Shown: positions 33,329-42,006 of the stretch, in pieces
Numbering within the stretch: the stretch's first letter is position 1
How the letters are laid out: every line of letters begins with the position of its first letter
Assembly (NCBI RefSeq): GCF_030656345.1
Contig: NZ_JAUSNR010000049.1
Location: 40,057-104,056 of the forward strand
DNA from: Pseudotabrizicola sp.
GTDB taxonomy: Bacteria; Pseudomonadota; Alphaproteobacteria; Rhodobacterales; Rhodobacteraceae
Direction: 5' to 3'
Length of the DNA: 64,000 nt
Position numbers and translations under genes: made by a program
The notes under the pieces: model-generated
Told to the model about the DNA's origin: nothing
The model's database searches: none
What the model saw: the letters and a program-made list of their open reading frames with translations, nothing else

Positions 33329-33940
33329 ATGAGAAAAATCTTTCTGGCGATAGCGACAACCCTGAGTTTGGCGGCCTGCGGGGCGGAACCGATCTGGGCA
33401 CCGGAGGCGGCTGTTGTCGCATCACGCTACACGCATCCCGGCCCGACGTCGGTAACACTCTACACCGTGCTTTCGACACGCAATGGCTCTGGTGCGCATG
33501 CGGGGCTTCTGATCAACGGCGCTCAGAGGGTCATGTTTGATCCCGCCGGAACATGGCGCCACCCGCAGCTTCCCGAGCGCAATGATGTGCATTTCGGTGT
33601 TACGCCAAAAATGGTTGATTTCTATATCGACTACCATGCGCGCGAGACTTTCGACGTGGTGGAGCAGACGGTCGAAGTTTCGCCCGAAGTGGCCGCACTG
33701 ATCATGCAGCGGGCAATGGCCTATGGTGCGGTTCCAAAAGCGAACTGCACCATTGCGCTCTCTCGGGTCCTTGAAGGTGTCCCCGGCTTTGAAAGCTTGC
33801 CGATGACGTGGTTTCCCAAGCGCATGATGGAAGCTTTTGCTGATTTGCCCGGGGTCGAAACCCGCAAGATTACGGATGACGATGCAGACAACAATCATGG
33901 TGTTCTTCTGGTGCAGGCTGACGATCCACGATTGGAGTAA
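33329..33940 (+). CDS. Lipoprotein with probable permuted NlpC/P60 (papain-like) fold
   Basis: The 203-aa protein starts MRKIFLAIATTLSLAAC with a lipobox. The core has a conserved His57 in GAHAGLLI followed much later by Cys140 in KANCTIAL. In permuted NlpC/P60 proteins the catalytic His precedes the Cys in this way. This would make it an amidase or thioesterase acting on peptidoglycan or lipid; the assignment is an inference from the motif order. It is divergent from the oxidase unit and precedes DUF411 copy 2. Confidence 0.6.
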   Translation: MRKIFLAIATTLSLAACGAEPIWAPEAAVVASRYTHPGPTSVTLYTVLSTRNGSGAHAGLLINGAQRVMFDPAGTWRHPQLPERNDVHFGVTPKMVDFYIDYHARETFDVVEQTVEVSPEVAALIMQRAMAYGAVPKANCTIALSRVLEGVPGFESLPMTWFPKRMMEAFADLPGVETRKITDDDADNNHGVLLVQADDPRLE

Positions 33941-34040
33941 TCTTTCGGTGATCGGGCACGAATCCACCAAAGATTGATGGCTTGGATGCCTGCAGACCAC
34001 TACAACGATGGCAACGTGATCAACCACGAGGGACAAAAGC

Positions 34041-34508
34041 ATGCAGATATCTCGACGCAGCATGATCGGAGCAATGAGTTGGGCCATCAGCCTCGCCACC
34101 ACGCCCGTTTGGGCCGAAACACACGCGAGTATCCACGTGGTCAAGGATCCGGGCTGCCCCTGCTGCAATGCCTGGATCGGCCACCTTCGCGATAACGGCT
34201 TTGCCGTCAGCTTCGAAGAACGCAGCATTGAAGAACTAACCGCATTCAAGCGCGAACGTGGCATCCCCGACAATCTTGTCTCATGCCACACGGCGACGAT
34301 CGGCGACTACACCATCGAAGGCCACGTCCCCGCCGCCGATATCCGTCGCTTGGTGGCCGAACGTCCCGCTGCTACCGGGCTCACCGTTCCAGGCATGCCC
34401 TTCGGCTCTCCCGGCATGGGGCCAGAGGCCGAGCGCGAAGCCTATGACGTTATTCTCGTCGGACTTGACGGCAGCAGCAGCATCTTCACCAGCTATCCGG
34501 CCGCCTGA
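34041..34508 (+). CDS. DUF411 metal-binding exported protein (copy 2)
   Basis: The 155-aa protein is a paralog of the one at 8884: signal peptide, CPCC cysteine cluster, VSCHTATIGDYTIEGHVPAADIRRLV, VPGMPFGSPGMG and the FTSYPAA end. GAGGGA precedes the ATG. It is probably a periplasmic copper-binding protein by family context. The two copies are clearly diverged, so they were not recently duplicated. Confidence 0.88.
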   Translation: MQISRRSMIGAMSWAISLATTPVWAETHASIHVVKDPGCPCCNAWIGHLRDNGFAVSFEERSIEELTAFKRERGIPDNLVSCHTATIGDYTIEGHVPAADIRRLVAERPAATGLTVPGMPFGSPGMGPEAEREAYDVILVGLDGSSSIFTSYPAA

Positions 34509-34585
34509 CCTGGGTCAGGCAAGCGAGAACGCGCCAAAAGCACAGACTCTTCGCGGCGCGGCGCTGGCGGCGACTTCCGAGAACT

Positions 34586-35248
34586 TCAGGATTTCCAAGG
34601 CAGCCCAGATTCGGTTGACCGCCAAGCGTCTTCCAGAGCCGCCCGCGGGATCACACCGTCCAGCGGTCTGATGGCTACATCCAGACGACGCGCTGCGTGA
34701 TAGCCTGTTGCCGCCATCACACTTGGCGCTGTGCCATAGGCGCGACGGTAGCGCGTCACAAAACTGTCAGTCCCTTCGTCGCTGACCCATCTCTCGGTCA
34801 GCACCACTTGCAGCAAGACGGTGCTGGTTGACTGATACTCACGCGCGGCTTCGCTTGCTGCGGGTTCAGGCCCCAGGACGACCACGACATCGCCGGTCTC
34901 GGTGGGTTTACCGATCAGGCCTTCGACCAGCCCGGCTGCATCGCGCGGAAGCGGAAGCACATTTACATCGACCCCACCCAGATGCCCGTCAGACGTTTCG
35001 TTTGCGTGCCCATCCTGCTCGTCTGCCGCCAGCAGGAAACCGCGGACGGCTTCTGCGAGGCTTGCTTCACGGTTATCGCCGGCGACTATAAGAGCGGCAG
35101 TGAACGAATGCGCCAGGGTGTTCCCTGACAGGGCCATCCACACTGCAACCGCCAATACAGACTGCTTGATCGCGGTCTGGACCCTTTCTACTTCCGCAAA
35201 CGGGAATAGAAGACGGGCGACAGCAAAGCGCGCCAATAGGACACTCAT
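34586..35248 (-). CDS. Periplasmic-binding-protein-like fragment or domain
   Basis: The 220-aa protein has an early hydrophobic segment (AVAVWMALSGNTLAHS). Its C-terminal part (TERWVSDEGTDSFVTRYRRAYGTAPSVMAATGYHAARRLDVAI) resembles type 1 periplasmic ligand-binding proteins. It is shorter than full ABC-type binding proteins. Its ATG overlaps the dsbA stop (ATGA), so the two are translationally coupled. The ligand and function are unknown. Confidence 0.6.
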   Translation of the reverse strand: MSVLLARFAVARLLFPFAEVERVQTAIKQSVLAVAVWMALSGNTLAHSFTAALIVAGDNREASLAEAVRGFLLAADEQDGHANETSDGHLGGVDVNVLPLPRDAAGLVEGLIGKPTETGDVVVVLGPEPAASEAAREYQSTSTVLLQVVLTERWVSDEGTDSFVTRYRRAYGTAPSVMAATGYHAARRLDVAIRPLDGVIPRAALEDAWRSTESGLPWKS

Positions 35249-35973
35249 TCCGCCGCCCGCGCGGTGGTCACGGCTTCGACCAACTGCGGCTTTTCCACAA
35301 AGCCGGGGATCAGCTGATCGCCGACCACGAACGACGGTGTGCCATTGAAACCAAGCGCCTCGGCCAGTCGCATTGAGGTGGCAATATGCTCCTCAACTTC
35401 GGGCGACTGCATGTCGATCTTCAGCTTCTCAACGTCGAGACCAACCTCACCTGCTATGCGCAGCACAGCCTCTGCTTCAACCTTTCCGCGCATCGTCATC
35501 AGGGCGTCGTGCATTTCGGCGTATTTGCCCTGCTGCCGCGATGCCAGGGCGGCGCGGGCGGCAAAAGCAGACCCCTCGCTCAGGATCGGCCACTCACGCA
35601 AAACAAGGCGCACGTTGGTGTCCTCGGCCATCAAGGCATTGACTTCGGGCATCGCCCGTTTGCAGTAGGGGCAATTATAGTCAAAGAATTCGACAATCGT
35701 GACGTCGCCGTCTGGATTGCCGAGGATCGGGGCATTCGGGTCACGTTCCAATATGCCGCGTTCTTTAGTGAGGACAGACGCGGCTGTGGCGGCCTGAGCT
35801 TCGGCTTGGCGCGCTTCCAGGGCCTGCAAGGCTTCCAGCACCAGTTCGGGATTTTCCCGAAGTGTTTCAGCCACGAGCGCCTTGATCCGATCATCGGAGA
35901 TGTCTTGCGACAGGGATTGTTCTGGCAACGCTAGTGCAAACGTGGCGGCAAGTATCATTTGGGTAACGCGCAT
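35245..35973 (-). CDS. DsbA/Com1-like periplasmic disulfide oxidoreductase
   Basis: The 242-aa protein has a signal peptide (MRVTQMILAATFALALP), a Com1-like N-terminal helical region (DDRIKALVAETLRENPELVLEALQAL) and a DsbA domain with CPYC and the cis-Pro motif NGTPSFVVGD. The ATG at 35973 has GAAGG eight bases upstream and leaves the dyad promoter at 36011-36041 outside the gene; longer in-frame starts would include it. The metal-type promoter suggests induction to repair thiols oxidised by copper. Confidence 0.88.
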   Translation of the reverse strand: MRVTQMILAATFALALPEQSLSQDISDDRIKALVAETLRENPELVLEALQALEARQAEAQAATAASVLTKERGILERDPNAPILGNPDGDVTIVEFFDYNCPYCKRAMPEVNALMAEDTNVRLVLREWPILSEGSAFAARAALASRQQGKYAEMHDALMTMRGKVEAEAVLRIAGEVGLDVEKLKIDMQSPEVEEHIATSMRLAEALGFNGTPSFVVGDQLIPGFVEKPQLVEAVTTARAAE

Positions 35974-36010
35974 AGGTGAGACCTTCTGGGAAATAGGGCT
36001 GATTTTGTCT

Positions 36011-36041
36011 TGTGTGAACCCTCTAGTAACTAGAGAGGCAA
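36011..36041 (-). promoter_or_regulatory. MerR-type dyad promoter before dsbA
   Basis: On the minus strand, a -35 TTGCCT (36041-36036) is followed by the perfect dyad CTCTAG-TTA-CTAGAG (36035-36021) and a weak -10 after a 19-base spacer. It shares half-sites with the promoters of both lnt modules and sco, placing this dsbA in the same putative regulon. Confidence 0.6.
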
Positions 36042-36077
36042 GCAGGATTCTTCTTGGGGAGAGACTAAAGTGCTTGT

Positions 36078-36554
36078 TCATTCGCTCGCCGCCTCCATGC
36101 GGGTGCGGTCTTCCTGCGTAGCGCGGACCCGCGCTGGCCAAGTCGATTTGATATAGGCGAGGATCGCTTCGATCTCGGCATCCGAAAGTTGCTCACTGAA
36201 TGCGGGCATGCCGGAGATGAAATCGACACCCATCTCGTTCAGCACAACTTGCCCACCTTTGCGGATGTAGTTGAGCAACATTTCATCCCCGTGGTGCCAC
36301 GTATGACCTGTCTCGTCGTGGGGAGGTGCAGGATAAGTCCCGTTCGAGTTTGCTGATTGCCAGTTCGGCTGCCCTTCCAGATCTGCGCCGTGGCAGGATG
36401 CACAGGTTTCCTGATACGTCGTCCGACCCAATTCGATATCCGGCTCTTTGTGAAAGAAGGCGAAGGATGGAGTGGCCACGCTCGCCAAGAGCCCGCCGAT
36501 GAGCAACGACCTTTGAAGGCGCAACGGCGGTCTGTTCTTCTCCCAAAAGGTCAT
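36078..36554 (-). CDS. Exported c-type cytochrome coupled to PBP2
   Basis: The 158-aa protein has an N-terminal signal or anchor (LLIGGLLASVATPSFA) and a single CASCH haem site with axial Met in ISGMPAFSEQLS. Its ATG overlaps the PBP2 stop as ATGA, so it is translationally coupled. It is the last gene of the cytochrome/PBP2 operon. Confidence 0.86.
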   Translation of the reverse strand: MTFWEKNRPPLRLQRSLLIGGLLASVATPSFAFFHKEPDIELGRTTYQETCASCHGADLEGQPNWQSANSNGTYPAPPHDETGHTWHHGDEMLLNYIRKGGQVVLNEMGVDFISGMPAFSEQLSDAEIEAILAYIKSTWPARVRATQEDRTRMEAASE

Positions 36555-38509
36555 GTCCGGCTCACAATTGATGTCGCGCCATCGGGCGGAAGGATGCGAT
36601 CGGACAAGAGTGCCAGCTGCTCGCTGAGGCGGGTCCTTTGCGACGCGGGATAGGCGTCCGTCGGTGGCAATCCGCCGTGTTGTGCGAACAGCATGATATC
36701 GCGTGCGATCGGTGCGGCAGCCGTGGAACCTCCGCCGCCATGCTCGACCACCACTGTGACAGCATAGCGGGGTGCGTCGAACGGGGCAAAGGCGACAAAC
36801 AGCGCGTGGTCCCGACGGTTCCACGGCAGTTCGGCCTGCGTCCGCACACCCGCCGCGCGTTCCGCAGCCGAGATCGAGAAGACCTGGCTTGAGCCGGTCT
36901 TGCCTGCCATCACCTTTGTCGGGTCGACAATTCGTGACGCGTAGGCGGTTCCACGTTCATGGTTCGATACCTCGAACATCCCCTGCCGAACGATGGACAG
37001 CGCCTCGTCTGAAAGTCCAAGAGACACTGGAGCAGGGTTTTCCGTCGACCTCCCGCTGATCGACCGCACCATCCGAGGCAGCACGGCCGTGCCGGAAGCA
37101 AGCCGCGCCGCCATGGTTGCGAGCTGAATGGGTGAGGCGAGCGTAAAGCCCTGGCCAATGGAGGCGTTGATCGTATCGCCAATCAGCCAGTCCTGCCCGT
37201 ACTTCTTTTGCTTCCATTCGCGCGAGGGGTTGTTGCCATGCGCTATGCCGGACAGCGGCAGATCATACTTCTGGCCAAGCCCGAGCCTATCGTTCATGGC
37301 AAAAATGCCGTCAATCCCGATGCGTTGCGCAACCTCGTAGAAGTAGACATCGCAGGACTCACGCAAAGCGCCGACCATATCCACCCGCCCATGCCCGCCA
37401 CGTTTCCAGCAATGGAACCGGCGGCCTGATATCTCGACATAGCCATTGCAGGTGACGGTTTCCGCAGGTTCCATGACACCGCTTTCAAGTGCCGCCAAAG
37501 CATTCGACATCTTGACCGTTGATCCCGGTGGATAGGCGCCCTGCACTGTCTTGTCGGACAGCGGGCGAAACTCGTTGTCGCGCAGCGCGCCATAGTCCCG
37601 GTTCGAAATACCACGCACGAACAGGTTCGGATCAAACGACGGTGCCGATGTGCAACCAAGCACATCGCCATTCGTCACATCCATGACGATGGCTGCGGCG
37701 CTCTGACCTTCGAGACGCACGCGCATAAAATTCTGCAGATGGTGATCAAGCGTGATTTGCATGTCGGGTCCGGCTGATGGCGGATCGAGTGCTAGTTCGC
37801 GCATAGTGCGGCCAGACACATTGACCTCAACACGTCGCGTTCCCGGCAAGCCGCGCAGAGCACGTTCATGTCTGCGCTCGATCCCGATCTTGCCGACCTC
37901 AAAGTCTGGCAGACGAAGCAAGGGTTCAGCCGCGTCCCCCTCTTCCTTCAGATCGTTCTCGCTCACCGGGCCCACATAGCCAACCTGGTGAGCAAAATCG
38001 GCTCCAAAGGGATAGACACGCGACAGGACCGTTTCCGGGTAGACGCCCGGAAGTGCTGGCGCGTTCACAGCGACAATTGCCAATTCTTCCCATATGACCC
38101 GGTCTTTCACGGTGATTGGCGCAAAGCCACTTGCCCGTTCGATCTGGCTTTTGAGTTTCATGATGGCTTCGTCATCAAGACCCAGAAGGCGTCGCAGTTT
38201 TGCAAGCACGTCTTCAAGATCTTCGACCTCCTCGCGCACCAGCGTGATGCGAAAAGCCTGCTCGTTGTCAGCCACTAACTTTCCTGCGCGGTCATAGATG
38301 CGACCTCGGTTGGGTGGCACGAGCCGCAAGCTGATACGGTTTTCTTCGGCCAACAGATAATATTGATCGGCATCACGGACACCTAGTTGCCACATCCGCA
38401 GGCCAAGCACGCCTAACACGGTTGTCATGACGCCCCCCATCAGAAGCGCCCTTCGTGTGGTTTTCTGGGACATCTGTGCAAGGTCACGTTCGGATCGTCG
38501 CATGGTCAC
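36551..38509 (-). CDS. mrdA: Penicillin-binding protein 2 (peptidoglycan D,D-transpeptidase)
   Basis: The 652-aa protein has an N-terminal membrane anchor, the PBP2 dimerisation region (NRGRIYDRAGKLVADN), and a transpeptidase domain with Ser330 in STVK, SCD as the second motif and KTGSSQ at Lys537. This is the elongasome crosslinking enzyme. Since a chromosomal mrdA is essential in such bacteria, this is probably an extra, metal-linked copy. The C-terminus overlaps the cytochrome gene; the N-terminus overlaps the ferric-reductase-like gene. Confidence 0.92.
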   Translation of the reverse strand: MTMRRSERDLAQMSQKTTRRALLMGGVMTTVLGVLGLRMWQLGVRDADQYYLLAEENRISLRLVPPNRGRIYDRAGKLVADNEQAFRITLVREEVEDLEDVLAKLRRLLGLDDEAIMKLKSQIERASGFAPITVKDRVIWEELAIVAVNAPALPGVYPETVLSRVYPFGADFAHQVGYVGPVSENDLKEEGDAAEPLLRLPDFEVGKIGIERRHERALRGLPGTRRVEVNVSGRTMRELALDPPSAGPDMQITLDHHLQNFMRVRLEGQSAAAIVMDVTNGDVLGCTSAPSFDPNLFVRGISNRDYGALRDNEFRPLSDKTVQGAYPPGSTVKMSNALAALESGVMEPAETVTCNGYVEISGRRFHCWKRGGHGRVDMVGALRESCDVYFYEVAQRIGIDGIFAMNDRLGLGQKYDLPLSGIAHGNNPSREWKQKKYGQDWLIGDTINASIGQGFTLASPIQLATMAARLASGTAVLPRMVRSISGRSTENPAPVSLGLSDEALSIVRQGMFEVSNHERGTAYASRIVDPTKVMAGKTGSSQVFSISAAERAAGVRTQAELPWNRRDHALFVAFAPFDAPRYAVTVVVEHGGGGSTAAAPIARDIMLFAQHGGLPPTDAYPASQRTRLSEQLALLSDRILPPDGATSIVSRT

Positions 38510-38871
38510 CTCCGTCTCCTTCCGGTCGAGATTTCCTCTTGGCGCGAACAGTCAGCACATAAGCGGCCCCTCTCAGAGCAAAAACTGCGGCGACGAGCCC
38601 CACGAACCATGGCTGGAGCGTATTCGGCGGCGGGGTCGCGCGGTGAAAACTAAGGAAGTGCATGAACAGAAAGTAGGCGACATGCGCAACCGTCAGCCAC
38701 CAGAGCGGCAGGACGCCCATTTGAAGAAATTTCCAGCCCGAAATACCAAGGCGACGCATTGCGAAGTCGCTCGAAGTCGCACCTAGCAGGATTGTAAGCA
38801 GAAGGGCGGCAATCCCAATGGCATTGGCAAGTCCGAAGCCATGCTGAAGCATCACATAGGTCAAAAGTTCA
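38484..38871 (-). pseudogene. Ferric-reductase-like membrane protein, C-terminal part (split by IS66)
   Basis: It encodes several hydrophobic helices with haem-ligand-type histidines (MLQHGFGLANAIG, LTVAHVAYFLFMHFLSFH), typical of the ferric-reductase-like/MsrQ haem b domain. When the IS66 element and one AAAGTTCA copy are removed, the frame joins seamlessly to 41631-42006 (HPEL-LTYVMLQHG). It overlaps the PBP2 start by 26 bases. Confidence 0.82.
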
Positions 38872-38930
38872 GTAAGCCTCCGGGGGCGGCCGTCTGAACT
38901 TGTGTTCGCTCCGATGGTAAGTCCGCCCTT

Positions 38931-39335
38931 ATGTCCGACTTTATCAACCGCCCTCAAATCGAAGTTCTGTCTGCTGCCGATGGTGAACGCCGCCGGTATT
39001 GGTCGGATGATGACAAACTGCGCATTGTGGAGGAGAGCTTTATCGGCCACCGTCAGGTGGCAGCCACAGCGCGGCGACACGACATTTGCCGCTCGCTGTT
39101 GACGACTTGGCGGCGGCAGTATCGAAACGGTGAGCTTGGGTCTTCTCGTCCAATATCGTTCGCGCCGGTGACCGTGACGAAAGCGCCCGCGCCACAGACC
39201 CATTCAGTTGATCCCTGTCCGCCTCCGGACTGTCAGATTGAGATAGCTCTGCCGAACGGGCGGCGGGTCATCGTTCCGGTGGGCGTGGAGCCCGAAGCGC
39301 TTGCGCGGATCCTGGCCGTGGTGGACAGACAATGA
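38931..39335 (+). CDS. tnpA: IS66 TnpA (helix-turn-helix accessory protein), copy 2
   Basis: The 134-aa protein has the same helix-turn-helix layout as the first element (RRRYWSDDDKLRIVEESF, ATARRHDICRSLLTTWRRQY) and a diverged Pro-rich linker. It overlaps tnpB by four bases. Confidence 0.9.
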   Translation: MSDFINRPQIEVLSAADGERRRYWSDDDKLRIVEESFIGHRQVAATARRHDICRSLLTTWRRQYRNGELGSSRPISFAPVTVTKAPAPQTHSVDPCPPPDCQIEIALPNGRRVIVPVGVEPEALARILAVVDRQ

Positions 39336-39682
39336 TCGCGTTTCCGGCGGGCGTGAAGGTTTGGATTGCGGGCGGCACCACCGATATGCGGCGGGGCATG
39401 AACACGCTGGCGCTACAGGTGCAGGAGGGGCTCGGCCGCGATCCCCATGCGGGTGAGATATTCTGCTTCCGGGGCCGTAAGGGCGATCTGGTCAAGATCC
39501 TGTGGCATGACGGCGTGGGTATGTCGCTGTATCTGAAGCGCTTGGAAGCGGGTAAGTTCATCTGGCCGGTGAGCCGGTCTGGCCAGGCGGTGCAGATCTC
39601 GGCGGCACAGTTGGGCTATCTTCTGGAGGGCATTGACTGGCGCAATCCACGCTGGACGCAACGCCCTGCAAAGGCTGGATAA
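39332..39682 (+). CDS. tnpB: IS66 TnpB (Orf2) accessory protein, copy 2
   Basis: The 116-aa protein is nearly identical in layout to copy 1, with MRRGMNTLALQVQEGLGRDP and FCFRGRKGDLVKILWHDGVG. The family length is normal. Confidence 0.95.
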   Translation: MIAFPAGVKVWIAGGTTDMRRGMNTLALQVQEGLGRDPHAGEIFCFRGRKGDLVKILWHDGVGMSLYLKRLEAGKFIWPVSRSGQAVQISAAQLGYLLEGIDWRNPRWTQRPAKAG

Positions 39683-39742
39683 ATTGCACTGACAGGCCTG
39701 TTTTTATTGGTGTTCCGCGGCCCCGGCTGCTAAATATTGGCC

Positions 39743-41377
39743 ATGTCTGACGCCGCCTCCGAACTCGCCAAATTACGCGCTGCCCTGGCCGCCGCCGAGG
39801 CTCGTGCAGATGTTGCGGAAAGTGAGCTGGCACAGACCCGGGCCGTCGTGTCCTGTTCGGAAGCGATGATCCAGGAGCTCAAGCTCGAGATCGCCAAACT
39901 GCGCCGAGACAAATACGGCATCTCGTCGGAACGGCGCTCGCGGCTGATCGATCAACTGGAACTGCAGCTTGAAGAACTGGAAACAGCGGCAACCGAGGAT
40001 GCCCTGGCCGCCGAAGAGGCGGCCGACAAGGCCGCCTCCACGGTGCGCGCCTTCACGCGTCGCCGTCCTGTGCGCAAGCCGTTTCCCGATCACCTGCCGC
40101 GCGAGCGGGTTGTCGTTGAGGCACCTGCCACCTGCACCTGCTGTGGCTCGGATCGTCTCGTGAAGATGGGCGAAGATGTCACCGAGACGTTGGAGGTAAT
40201 CCCACGGCAATGGAAGGTGATCCAGACCGTGCGTGAGAAGTTCACCTGCCGGGCCTGCGAGAAGATCAGCCAGCCGCCAGCCCCGTTCCATGCGATCCCG
40301 CGTGGATGGGCCGGGCCCAGCCTGATCGCCATGCTCGTCTTCGAGAAATATGGTCAGCACCAGCCGCTGATCCGGCAGGCCGAGCGGTTCGCCCGTGAAG
40401 GCGTCGAGTTGAGCCTGTCGACCCTGGCGGACCTGGTCGGGCACGCGACTGTCGCGCTGCAGCCCCTCCATGCGCTGATCGAGAGCCATGTGCGTGCCGC
40501 TCACCGCCTGCATGGCGATGACACGACCGTGCCGCTTCTGGCGCGAGGCGGCGCAAAAAAGGCCCGGCTCTGGACCTATGTCCGTGATGACCGGCCCTGG
40601 AATGGTGGCGCACCGCCGGCGGCGGTCTTCCACTTCTCCCGCGACCGTGCGGCAACCAATCCCAATCAGCACCTGGCCGGATGGCAAGGCGTGCTGCAAG
40701 CGGATGCCTATGGAGGATACAACGATCTTTATCGCGCCGACCGTGATGCGGGGGCTGTGACCAGTGCGCTGTGCTGGGCTCATGCCCGCCGAAAGTTCTT
40801 CGAGCTGGCCGACATCGCGGGCAACGTCCGCAAGGGCAAACCCAGCCATCAAATCTCGCCGGTCGCGCTGGAAGCGGTGAAACGGATCGACGCCATCTTC
40901 GACATCGAGCGCGAGATCAATGGGCTGGATGCCGATGCCCGGCTTGCCGCCCGTCAGAAACGCTCCCGTCCCCTGGTCGATAATCTCCATGATTGGCTGC
41001 TGGCAGAGCGCGCGAAACTGTCCCGACACAACAAGGTGGCTAAGGCGATCAACTACATGTTCGAGAAAGACGGCCGTTGGCAGGCGTTCACGGCATTCCT
41101 CGATGACGGGCGCATCTGCCTGACGAATAATGCGGCCGAACGCGCCCTGCGCGGCGTGGCCTTGGGCAGAAAGTCGTGGCTCTTCGCGGGATCCGAGCGC
41201 GGCGGTGAGCGCGCCGCCGCCATGTATACCCTCATCGTCACAGCCAAAATGAACGACGTCGACCCACAGGCCTGGCTTGCCGATGTCCTCGCCCGGCTGC
41301 CCGACATGCCCGTCTCGCGCATCCATGACCTTCTGCCATGGAACTGGAAGTCGTGGCACCTCGCTGAGGCGGCATGA
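39743..41377 (+). CDS. tnpC: IS66 transposase TnpC, copy 2
   Basis: The 544-aa DDE transposase has an N-terminal coiled coil, a CTCCGSDR zinc-finger segment, catalytic LHGDDTTVPL, ADAYGGYNDLY and LTNNAAERALRG. The ATG at 39743 follows a possible TTG at 39737. It overlaps the downstream 75-aa gene by ATGA. A 528-codon open frame on the opposite strand is only a shadow. Confidence 0.95.
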   Translation: MSDAASELAKLRAALAAAEARADVAESELAQTRAVVSCSEAMIQELKLEIAKLRRDKYGISSERRSRLIDQLELQLEELETAATEDALAAEEAADKAASTVRAFTRRRPVRKPFPDHLPRERVVVEAPATCTCCGSDRLVKMGEDVTETLEVIPRQWKVIQTVREKFTCRACEKISQPPAPFHAIPRGWAGPSLIAMLVFEKYGQHQPLIRQAERFAREGVELSLSTLADLVGHATVALQPLHALIESHVRAAHRLHGDDTTVPLLARGGAKKARLWTYVRDDRPWNGGAPPAAVFHFSRDRAATNPNQHLAGWQGVLQADAYGGYNDLYRADRDAGAVTSALCWAHARRKFFELADIAGNVRKGKPSHQISPVALEAVKRIDAIFDIEREINGLDADARLAARQKRSRPLVDNLHDWLLAERAKLSRHNKVAKAINYMFEKDGRWQAFTAFLDDGRICLTNNAAERALRGVALGRKSWLFAGSERGGERAAAMYTLIVTAKMNDVDPQAWLADVLARLPDMPVSRIHDLLPWNWKSWHLAEAA

Positions 41378-41601
41378 TCATGCAGCTCAACAAGGTGTAT
41401 TCCGTCAAGACCATCGACCGCGTTGCAGCCGAACTGGGCGAAACCGTCGACCGGATCTTCCATCTCGCCATCGACATGGAAACCGAAGATGGCGTGATCT
41501 GGGTCTACGGCCCTGGCGACGACAGCGTCATCGCCTTCACTCCGTTCGGGATTGAAAACCTGCAAGAGCTCATCGAAATGGACCGCGACCGCGCGCGTTG
41601 A
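41374..41601 (+). CDS. 75-aa accessory protein carried by the IS66 element
   Basis: The short acidic protein (MIMQLNKVYSVKTIDRVAAELG, ending LQELIEMDRDRAR) starts within the tnpC stop (ATGA) and lies inside the right inverted repeat boundary. The first element lacks it. I recognise no domain; it may be a regulator of transposition or a passenger. Confidence 0.65.
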   Translation: MIMQLNKVYSVKTIDRVAAELGETVDRIFHLAIDMETEDGVIWVYGPGDDSVIAFTPFGIENLQELIEMDRDRAR

Positions 41602-41630
41602 CCTCGCTGTGGCCTACGCCGGATGCTTAC

Positions 41631-42006
41631 AAAGTTCAGGATGCCATTCGAAGCCAAAAAGCTGCATTAGGTTCCATTGGACCCAACCAATCAGGATCAC
41701 AGCGGCATGAACTATAGCAAGAAGGCAGCAGTAGATGCCAAGTTCACGTCGGAAAGGAAGAACACGCACGACGCCCCGGAGGAGCCGGGCCAATGGCCCC
41801 AACCCGACGGAAAGAGCAACAAGTACCGTGGAGGCATCCCCAAACGCCCTGTTCCAGCGGTGCATTGGGCTGAAGTCGATGTGTACGGCGGCAAAGCCAA
41901 GAACCAGCCCCGTGGCCAGAAATGCCACGACCGCATGGCGAACCGGCATCCGTTGCGCCAGACGGCGCGGACTTGCAGCGTGGCCTGATATTTCCGCGTC
42001 CCTCAT
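41631..42006 (-). pseudogene. Ferric-reductase-like membrane protein, N-terminal part (split by IS66)
   Basis: It encodes the first helices (VVAFLATGLVLGFAAV, DASTVLVALSVGLGPLARLL, GIYCCLLAIVHAAVILIGW) of a ferric-reductase-like haem b protein. It is cut after FEWHPEL by the IS66 element. The start overlaps the stop of the upstream membrane-protein gene (ATGA). The encoded protein would be truncated and probably non-functional. Confidence 0.82.

Larger units (their letters stand above)
38872..41630 (+). mobile_element. IS66-family insertion sequence, copy 2 (complete, with extra ORF)
   Basis: A 2759-bp element with inverted ends (left GTAAGCCTCCGGGGGCGGCC, right the complement of GTAAGCATCCGGCGTAGGCC) and tnpA-tnpB-tnpC plus a fourth small gene. 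It is flanked by an 8-bp direct repeat AAAGTTCA at 38864-38871 and 41631-41638. It is related to but clearly different from the first copy, so it is a separate insertion. It interrupts a ferric-reductase-like gene and the middle of a long operon. Confidence 0.93.

Noticed and set aside
39773..41359. 528-codon open frame antisense to the second IS66 transposase
   Set aside because: It exactly mirrors tnpC, has no domain and reflects GC-rich codon bias on the opposite strand.
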